Origin: Pedobacter antarcticus
GTDB lineage: Bacteria; Bacteroidota; Bacteroidia; Sphingobacteriales; Sphingobacteriaceae
Length of the DNA stretch: 64,000 bases
Direction of reading: 5' to 3'
Assembly (NCBI RefSeq): GCF_900112985.1
Contig: NZ_FONS01000003.1
Coordinates: 248,001 to 312,000 of the forward strand
Part shown: one piece after another, positions 59,168 to 64,000 of the stretch
Layout: each line of letters begins with the position of its first letter
Numbering within the stretch: position 1 is the stretch's first letter
Notes under the pieces: generated by a model
What the model saw: only the letters and a program-made list of their open reading frames with translations
Database searches by the model: none
What the model was told of the DNA's origin: nothing
Program-made: the position numbers and the translations under genes

Positions 59168-59668
59168 CTATATATACAATAATAGTTCCTGCCAGGCCTC
59201 TAGCTTTTGTTCAAATGTTTTACCCGCGTTAGCCCGGCTTGGTGAAGGAAGTAAATGGTAACTTTTATCGGCGCTAAATCCTACCTGCTTTCGATAGAAC
59301 TCTTCTGCCTTTTTACTATCAAAAAAGATATGCTTCAGATTCGGATAAGCCAGATAAAATCGGGCAAAATCATTTACAGTGGCATTTCTGATCTGACTGT
59401 CGAGACTTCCAACACAAGTACAGGATTCTAACACATCCCAAAGCGCAATTCCGTGACCGAGTAAAAAAGAAGTACGTTCAGTATATTCCAGGCTTGGCTG
59501 CAAATTAAAAAGACCATAAATAAGCTTCCAAAAATGATTACCCGCATGTCCATAATATTGTCCCAGCTGTAATGAACGCTCTCCCGGCATGGTTCCTAAA
59601 AGTAAAACTGTGCAATCCTGATGAATGATTGGAGGGAAAGCTATTTTGAGTGAATTATTCTTATCCAT
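59168..59668 (-). CDS. DNA glycosylase, hypoxanthine/uracil-DNA glycosylase family
   Basis: The 166-residue protein starts MDKNNSLKIAFPPI and has VLLLGTMPGERSLQLGQYYGHAGNHFWKLI (motif 1 region, cited in parts: GTMPGERS, YYGHAGNHFW) and a C-terminal HLLPSPSRANAG, where HxxPSPS is the family leucine-loop motif. This is the pattern of the DNA-deoxyinosine / Mug-like group in the uracil-DNA glycosylase superfamily. It would remove deaminated bases such as hypoxanthine or uracil. The frame is open to 59683, but a TATCTTTG box (59686-59693) supports the ATG at 59668. Confidence 0.87.
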   Translation of the reverse strand: MDKNNSLKIAFPPIIHQDCTVLLLGTMPGERSLQLGQYYGHAGNHFWKLIYGLFNLQPSLEYTERTSFLLGHGIALWDVLESCTCVGSLDSQIRNATVNDFARFYLAYPNLKHIFFDSKKAEEFYRKQVGFSADKSYHLLPSPSRANAGKTFEQKLEAWQELLLYI

Positions 59669-59685
59669 TGATACTTTTAACAACG

Positions 59686-59693
59686 CAAAGATA
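59686..59693 (-). promoter_or_regulatory. -7 promoter box of the DNA glycosylase gene
   Basis: On the minus strand TATCTTTG matches TAnnTTTG, 17 bases before the chosen ATG (59668). Confidence 0.5.
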
Positions 59694-59754
59694 AAAATGT
59701 TCCCCTGAGCACAGATCCCGTTAAGAACCTGTAAGGTTTAAGCCCGGATAATGC

Positions 59755-59762
59755 TACCTTTG
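59755..59762 (+). promoter_or_regulatory. -7 promoter box of the CvfB-like gene
   Basis: TACCTTTG matches TAnnTTTG and lies 23 bases before the ATG at 59786. Confidence 0.55.
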
Positions 59763-59785
59763 CAGAAGTTATACCAAAATTACCC

Positions 59786-60619
59786 ATGATACAAATCGGA
59801 CAATACAACGAACTGAGAATAATCAATAAAACTGAAGCGGGCCTGATTCTCTCTGATGGAGACAAAGAGGCACTTCTTCCTTATAACCATGTATCTGCGG
59901 ATGCAGTAGTAGGAGAAAACATCAATGTGTTTGTCTATATGCATAAAGACGGAAAGCTTCATGCGACATCTCAAAAACCATTGGCCTGCGTTGGTGACTT
60001 TGCTTATCTGACAGTAGTTGAAGCCGGAGAAAATGGTGTTTTCATGTCTATAGGAATCGATAAAGATGTTTATGTCCCTGAAAAAGAACAAAAAAGACCT
60101 ATGTTCAAAGGAGATAAACATGTTGTTTATGTTTTCCTTGATGACAGTAATGACCGGATGGTAGCCTCTTCCAGGCTGACCAATTTCGTGGAAGAAGAAG
60201 AGATCAATTTTGAAGAAGGTGATGAAGTCAGCTTGTTAATAGCCGACCGCAGTGACCTGGGATATAATGCGATCGTTGATAATAAATATATCGGATTACT
60301 GTACACAAATGAATTATTTGATCAGTTAAATCCAGGTGAAGTACGTAAAGGATGGATCAAAAAAGTACGCGTTGAAGGTAAAATAGATCTTAGCCTGCAG
60401 CCAATGGGTTACGGCCACATCCTGGACATGAAAGAAATCTTGCTAAAAATGCTGGAAGAAAACCAGGGAATTATCCACCTTGGCGATAAAAGTTCACCTG
60501 ATGATATTTACGACCTCTTAAAAATCAGTAAAAAAGCATTCAAGAAAACAACAGGGGCTTTATATAAAGAACGGATTATTACAATTGGTGATCATGAGAT
60601 CAGATTGTTATCTGAATAA
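59786..60619 (+). CDS. CvfB/YitL-like S1-domain RNA-binding protein
   Basis: The 277-residue protein has three S1-like beta-barrel domains (about 1-60, 65-130, 140-210) and a C-terminal winged-helix-like domain (about 215-277) with SPDDIYDLLKISKKAFKKTTGALYK (cited in parts), matching CvfB. YNHVSADAVVGENINVFVYMHKDGKLHATSQKP (in parts) is the first S1 domain pattern. CvfB affects RNA turnover and virulence gene expression in staphylococci; the role here is unknown. It is monocistronic. Confidence 0.88.
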   Translation: MIQIGQYNELRIINKTEAGLILSDGDKEALLPYNHVSADAVVGENINVFVYMHKDGKLHATSQKPLACVGDFAYLTVVEAGENGVFMSIGIDKDVYVPEKEQKRPMFKGDKHVVYVFLDDSNDRMVASSRLTNFVEEEEINFEEGDEVSLLIADRSDLGYNAIVDNKYIGLLYTNELFDQLNPGEVRKGWIKKVRVEGKIDLSLQPMGYGHILDMKEILLKMLEENQGIIHLGDKSSPDDIYDLLKISKKAFKKTTGALYKERIITIGDHEIRLLSE

Positions 60620-60636
60620 AGAACAGATTATAATAT

Positions 60637-60679
60637 AAAACATGAGGCCGGATATTTAATATTCGGCCTCATGTTTTTT
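60637..60679. terminator. Bidirectional terminator after the CvfB-like gene
   Basis: AAAACATGAGGCCG (60637-60650) pairs with CGGCCTCATGTTTT (60664-60677) around 13 bases, with further T residues. It serves the CvfB-like gene and the converging acetyltransferase gene. Confidence 0.9.
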
Positions 60680-60707
60680 GAAAGCAATAATTAATTACGG
60701 GTACGTC

Positions 60708-61199
60708 TCAGGCTTCAACTTCATACAACATCCAGATAGTACAAGAATAATGACCCGTATTGCCGATTGGTTTGTCTAATAAGCGGAAACCTAGTTTCTC
60801 ATACACGCCTACTGCAGTTTTCAATTCGGTTAAGGATTCAAGATAAATATACCGGTAACCCAGATTCTGAGCCTGCCCTATACATTTACGAATGAGCAGC
60901 TTGCCTAAACCCTGTCCCCTATACTCAGGAAGCAGATACATTTTTACCAATTCGACAGTATCCGGCGGCAGGCCTGCAGAAGGGAAAACACCTACTCCTC
61001 CGATAATTTTATCTCCATCCAGCGCTATAAAATACTGGCTTGATGCTTCGCGAAATGCCTCATACATATAATCAAGACTCTCATCAAAATAAGCTGTCCC
61101 TGGGAGATTTAACCCATATTCCTCTAAACTGCTTCTGATAATAGCAGCTATCGCCTCATTGTCCTGCGGTTCTATGGTTCTAATAGTGATCTGCGTCAT
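60708..61199 (-). CDS. GNAT family N-acetyltransferase
   Basis: The 163-residue protein starts MTQITIRTIEPQDNEAI and has YLLPEYRGQGLGKLLIRKCI (acetyl-CoA loop RGQGLG, about 96-101) and YEKLGFRLLDKPIGNTGHYSC near the end (in parts), matching the MarR-fused and stand-alone GNAT group. The acceptor is unknown. The frame is open to 61217; a TATTTTTG box at 61219-61226 supports the ATG at 61199. Confidence 0.88.
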   Translation of the reverse strand: MTQITIRTIEPQDNEAIAAIIRSSLEEYGLNLPGTAYFDESLDYMYEAFREASSQYFIALDGDKIIGGVGVFPSAGLPPDTVELVKMYLLPEYRGQGLGKLLIRKCIGQAQNLGYRYIYLESLTELKTAVGVYEKLGFRLLDKPIGNTGHYSCTIWMLYEVEA

Positions 61200-61218
61200 T
61201 GGTGAAATTTTAAACAAA

Positions 61219-61226
61219 CAAAAATA
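61219..61226 (-). promoter_or_regulatory. -7 promoter box of the acetyltransferase gene
   Basis: On the minus strand TATTTTTG matches TAnnTTTG, 19 bases before the ATG at 61199. Confidence 0.5.
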
Positions 61227-61355
61227 AACAATCTGAAATTGTTCAGAACATTTTTACTCAAAATACGTTGTAACAGATTGAGCTCGAATGACCGCTTAGG
61301 CATTCCTTATAAACAGGCCTGGCGGACAATGTATAAAAAATAAACAACAATTGAA

Positions 61356-61946
61356 ATGCACATAAAAATTGGCTTATTCTTGCTTCTGACAAGCCTTACA
61401 AATCTGGTTACTGCGCAAAACATCACCTACCAGCTCCAAAATCCAAAAGATGGGTCATCAAATACTGTATCAGTTAGCAAAACCGGCGATGAAATTCAAA
61501 TCAATATCCTGGCACGCTGGAATGATCAGGCCGAAACATATGGACAATTTAATGGCAAAGGAAAACTAGAACACGGGCAGGCTGTGATCAGCAGCGATAG
61601 TAATGCTTGTAAAGTCAAACTAAACTTCACGGAAACTGGTCTTCAGATTGAATTTATGAATTGTGACGCTAACAGGATTCCTGAACACTTCTCAGGTACC
61701 TATACTAAAATCGCCGATCAGGTGACCGGCGATTATCAGGTTAGTGCGAATATCTCTTATTATTTCAGCAAACCAAACCTACAATCCAGAAAGAAAGGCT
61801 TCCTGAAAGCCGGTGACCAATGGCAGATTGAAGAAGTATTCCCTGGAAACTGGGCATTTGCAACCCTCCGTTCCGGAGATAAAACGCTTTTCGGTTATGT
61901 AAGGCTGCAAGATTTACGCTTTGTAAGAACGTATCTTTTTGATTGA
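61356..61946 (+). CDS. Exported hypothetical protein with SH3-like C-terminus
   Basis: The 196-residue protein has a signal peptide (MHIKIGLFLLLTSLTNLVTAQ, about 21 residues). The middle is beta-rich with two cysteines (ACKVKLNF, FMNCDAN) that may form a disulfide. The last 60 residues (FLKAGDQWQIEEVFPGNWAFATL..., GYVRLQDL) resemble a bacterial SH3 domain. Function is unknown. Its 3' end overlaps the converging DUF3050 gene by 33 bases. Confidence 0.72.
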   Translation: MHIKIGLFLLLTSLTNLVTAQNITYQLQNPKDGSSNTVSVSKTGDEIQINILARWNDQAETYGQFNGKGKLEHGQAVISSDSNACKVKLNFTETGLQIEFMNCDANRIPEHFSGTYTKIADQVTGDYQVSANISYYFSKPNLQSRKKGFLKAGDQWQIEEVFPGNWAFATLRSGDKTLFGYVRLQDLRFVRTYLFD

Positions 61947-62702
61947 GTCATAAACTCCGTCCCATAGTTTCACTCGCTGCTGCAACGCCTCTATAGTCAC
62001 CTGCTGCGCTTTTGACCAGACTTCCGCGTTTTCACCACAAAGCTCGGCCGTCATCTCCAGCGCAAGGTTACTGTGATGATCACCATCTACTTCAATATGT
62101 CTTTCCATATAATATTTGAGAATCCCCAGCTGATCAGGAAATTTCTGATTCAGATCTGCAACGATTGAAATGAACATATTGGGAATCAGGTCTTCACGAC
62201 CAAAAGTAAAAGCAGCCGATTGAAGCGGATAGTCAAGGCTGTCAATCAAACTGAAAGTAAACTTCATAAATTCCTGTGCCGCCAAAGGCACCTCTGCTAT
62301 CTGGCAGGCTTCTTCTATGGAGTGTCCGGATTGTAAATGAGAAAGGAAAGTCTTAACAGGAGCTGTATTTGCCTTACACTGATCCATAGCTTCCAGATAT
62401 AATTCAAAGTGACTTTTACGGACCCCCAGGTGATCGAGATCTGATTCTTCACCTGTTACAATTTCATTGATCAGGTAGCGGGTATTTGGGTTACCCACAG
62501 GAAACCAGGGTGTAGTAGTACAAGTCAGGCCTTGTTGCAAAGCTTTAAGCAGCGACATAAAATCCCAAACTGCATATACATGAAACTCCATAAATACCCT
62601 TAGAGATTCCAGATCTTCTATCTCATTATAGACATGGTGATGGATAATTTCCTGCCTTAAAGGCTCAATATGTTCCTGTATTTTTACTATTCCTGAATGC
62701 AT
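61914..62702 (-). CDS. DUF3050 family protein (heme-oxygenase-like fold)
   Basis: The 262-residue all-helical protein matches DUF3050: HHHVYNEIEDLESLRVFMEFHVYAVWDFMSLLKALQ (in parts), then PNTRYLINEIVTGEESD, and HIEVDGDHHSNLALEM. The many conserved His and Glu residues suggest an iron-binding, heme-oxygenase-like di-metal oxidase, but activity is unproven. A TACCTTTG box (62723-62730) precedes the ATG. The 3' end overlaps the exported-protein gene. Confidence 0.85.
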   Translation of the reverse strand: MHSGIVKIQEHIEPLRQEIIHHHVYNEIEDLESLRVFMEFHVYAVWDFMSLLKALQQGLTCTTTPWFPVGNPNTRYLINEIVTGEESDLDHLGVRKSHFELYLEAMDQCKANTAPVKTFLSHLQSGHSIEEACQIAEVPLAAQEFMKFTFSLIDSLDYPLQSAAFTFGREDLIPNMFISIVADLNQKFPDQLGILKYYMERHIEVDGDHHSNLALEMTAELCGENAEVWSKAQQVTIEALQQRVKLWDGVYDSIKKIRSYKA

Positions 62703-62722
62703 TGTGTTTTCAATATTTAGCG

Positions 62723-62730
62723 CAAAGGTA
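62723..62730 (-). promoter_or_regulatory. -7 promoter box of the DUF3050 gene
   Basis: On the minus strand TACCTTTG matches TAnnTTTG, 20 bases before the ATG. Confidence 0.5.
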
Positions 62731-62820
62731 TTTCAATATATCACTGATGCTATCAACGGCTTTATTTTTTACATTTCAAAAGCAATCTCCTCCTTGCCTT
62801 GTTCGGGCCATGTTAGAGTC

Positions 62821-62909
62821 TTGGTTTACCGTTGGTTTAGGTTAACCCAGTGTTGACCCGAGTTTTAAGGGGGTTGACCCGATGTTGTTCGAAGAAAGAT
62901 GGGTCAACC
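62821..62909. repeat. Degenerate repeat element with hairpin
   Basis: TTGGTTTACCG and TTGGTTTAGG start 11 bases apart (62821, 62832); GTTAACCC and GTTGACCC also start 11 apart (62841, 62852), and GTTGACCC recurs at 62873. GGTTGACCC (62872-62880) pairs with GGGTCAACC (62901-62909) around 20 bases. It lies between cydB and DUF3050, both on the minus strand. Confidence 0.7.
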
Positions 62910-62967
62910 TTATTTAACGACAATAAAAATAGCTTGGATTGTAAAGGAAAACTAGAGTAATAGCCTC

Positions 62968-63984
62968 TCAATCATGCTGTTCACTCTTTTTAGTTCTGAA
63001 ACTGTAAATCAGATAAAAAAGTGCCGGCAAAATAAAAACACTACCGATTAACAGTGCCCAGCCCAGACCTGCAATGGTCTTATATTGCCCCTGATGAGTT
63101 AAAAGGCTCAGATTTTCGCCGCCTTTTAGTAAAACAATATCTGGAAAGTGGCTATAGGTTGCCGCAAAAAGAATCATACTTACCTGAAAGCCAGCAAAGA
63201 ACCGGAGTATAATTGCATGCCCCTTATTCAATTCGATAAAAGTAAGTATTAAGGAGATGGTAGCCAGTATCAGAGCGATTACGCCTGGATAATCACTAAA
63301 AATCCAATCCAGCAATGGGATATTCTCTGCATAGGCAGCCATAAACACCAGTGCACCAGCTCCCATAACGACAAAGATTACCCGCCTGGCTTTTCTAATA
63401 AATAAAGCACGGTCGTCAGGATGTGTGGTTTCACCAATAATGAATATAGTTGCCAGATAGGCGCATATTGTTACGGTAAAAAGTCCCACACTCAGTGAGA
63501 ACCAATTCAGCCAGCTAAAGATATAGGCAGATACAAAGTCTGCAGCCTGAAGATCTATCTGACCAGAGACCGAACTGGCCGCAATAATCCCCAGAAAGAA
63601 AGGAGTAACCACGCTGGATATCACAAAAATAGGTGTATACACCTTCTGCATCCCGTCTTTTACTGCATCATAATTTCTAAAAACGAAGGCTGTTCCTCTG
63701 GCGATAATACCCAGCAACATACAAACAAGTGGAATATGAAGGTAGACAGAGACAGTGGTATAGATCTTTGGAAAACCAACAAAAAGTATAACAATCACAA
63801 TAATCAGCCACATATGATTTGCTTCCCAGACCGGCCCAATAGCTTCATACATATTTCTTCGGGTACGGTGCCTGTTCTTTTTTGAAGTAAAAAGCTCCAT
63901 GATTCCTGCGCCAAAATCAGCCCCGCCCAGTAAGATGTATAATAAAATGGCTGTCCAGAGAAAAACAATAACTACATATACCAT
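62968..63984 (-). CDS. cydB: Cytochrome d ubiquinol oxidase subunit II
   Basis: The 338-residue protein has about eight or nine helices and the CydB marks: GGADFGAGIMELF at the N-terminus, GPVWEANHMWLI, and RGTAFVFRNY. With CydA it forms the bd oxidase that reduces oxygen at low levels using quinol. The ATG at 63984 lies 16 bases from the window edge; cydA would be expected just upstream, outside the window. A TAA (TTAAG on the plus strand) precedes the start closely and may be its end. Confidence 0.93.
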   Translation of the reverse strand: MVYVVIVFLWTAILLYILLGGADFGAGIMELFTSKKNRHRTRRNMYEAIGPVWEANHMWLIIVIVILFVGFPKIYTTVSVYLHIPLVCMLLGIIARGTAFVFRNYDAVKDGMQKVYTPIFVISSVVTPFFLGIIAASSVSGQIDLQAADFVSAYIFSWLNWFSLSVGLFTVTICAYLATIFIIGETTHPDDRALFIRKARRVIFVVMGAGALVFMAAYAENIPLLDWIFSDYPGVIALILATISLILTFIELNKGHAIILRFFAGFQVSMILFAATYSHFPDIVLLKGGENLSLLTHQGQYKTIAGLGWALLIGSVFILPALFYLIYSFRTKKSEQHD

Positions 63985-64000
63985 GACTTAAGAATTGTTT

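Overview
The window looks like a chromosomal core region of a Bacteroidota bacterium, most likely a Sphingobacteriaceae member close to Pedobacter. The evidence is family content and signals, not a database match: the Bacteroidota -7 box TAnnTTTG precedes many genes, Shine-Dalgarno sequences are scarce, SecD and SecF are fused, NusB has a long N-terminal extension, a DUF4290 gene precedes murA, and a DUF3276 (PUR-like) gene is present. Coding density is high and base composition fairly even. I see no rRNA, tRNA, CRISPR array, prophage or intact insertion sequence.

Layout. 1-4 kb: a polysaccharide deacetylase lipoprotein, a GreA-like factor with a nitroreductase, and an ABC-F ATPase. 4.1-7.0 kb: a probable zinc-homeostasis operon (LolD/MacB-like ATPase, His-rich FtsX-like permease, DUF3299 protein, Fur/Zur regulator) with a palindromic operator inside its promoter; a His-tailed SlyD-type FKBP converges on it. 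7.9-15 kb: GH25 lysozyme, M20 peptidase, UvrD/PcrA helicase, DUF4290, murA. 15-23 kb: cystathionine beta-synthase, dprA, rsmG and a glycosyltransferase on the minus strand, then tgt, an LptF/G permease and an EamA transporter. 23-30.6 kb: a 937-residue metallopeptidase/propeller/outer-membrane protein, LapA-like protein, an ispE-osmC-metZ cluster, thyA-folA. 30.7-42.3 kb: secDF, HMG-CoA lyase, an iron-permease-like protein, class II aldolase, accD, a BSP-family peptidase, cysteine desulfurase and glmM. 42.3-50.5 kb: methyltransferase-PAP2-ZIP on the plus strand, facing a tightly packed minus-strand operon nusB-DUF1573-yajC-ybbR-coaE-MBL exonuclease-DUF5522-marR, then leucine-type dehydrogenase. 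50.6-64 kb: ABC exporter, DUF3276, two MFS transporters, a fungal-type prephenate dehydrogenase, thioredoxin, a uracil/hypoxanthine-DNA glycosylase, a CvfB-like protein, DUF3050 and cydB.

The most interesting points are: the zinc operon with its 7-1-7 operator and structured leader; an ABC-F protein with only one intact composite ATP site; a MurA with Asp at the fosfomycin-target Cys; a tRNA-guanine transglycosylase lacking its three zinc cysteines; a peptidase-propeller-barrel fusion; a TyrA resembling the yeast TYR1 type; three intergenic repeat elements with about 10-11 bp periodicity; and very long perfect palindromes acting as shared terminators. Three small genes (DUF5522 and two small membrane proteins) were found by reading the gaps. 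All functions are inferred from sequence motifs and family knowledge; nothing was searched.
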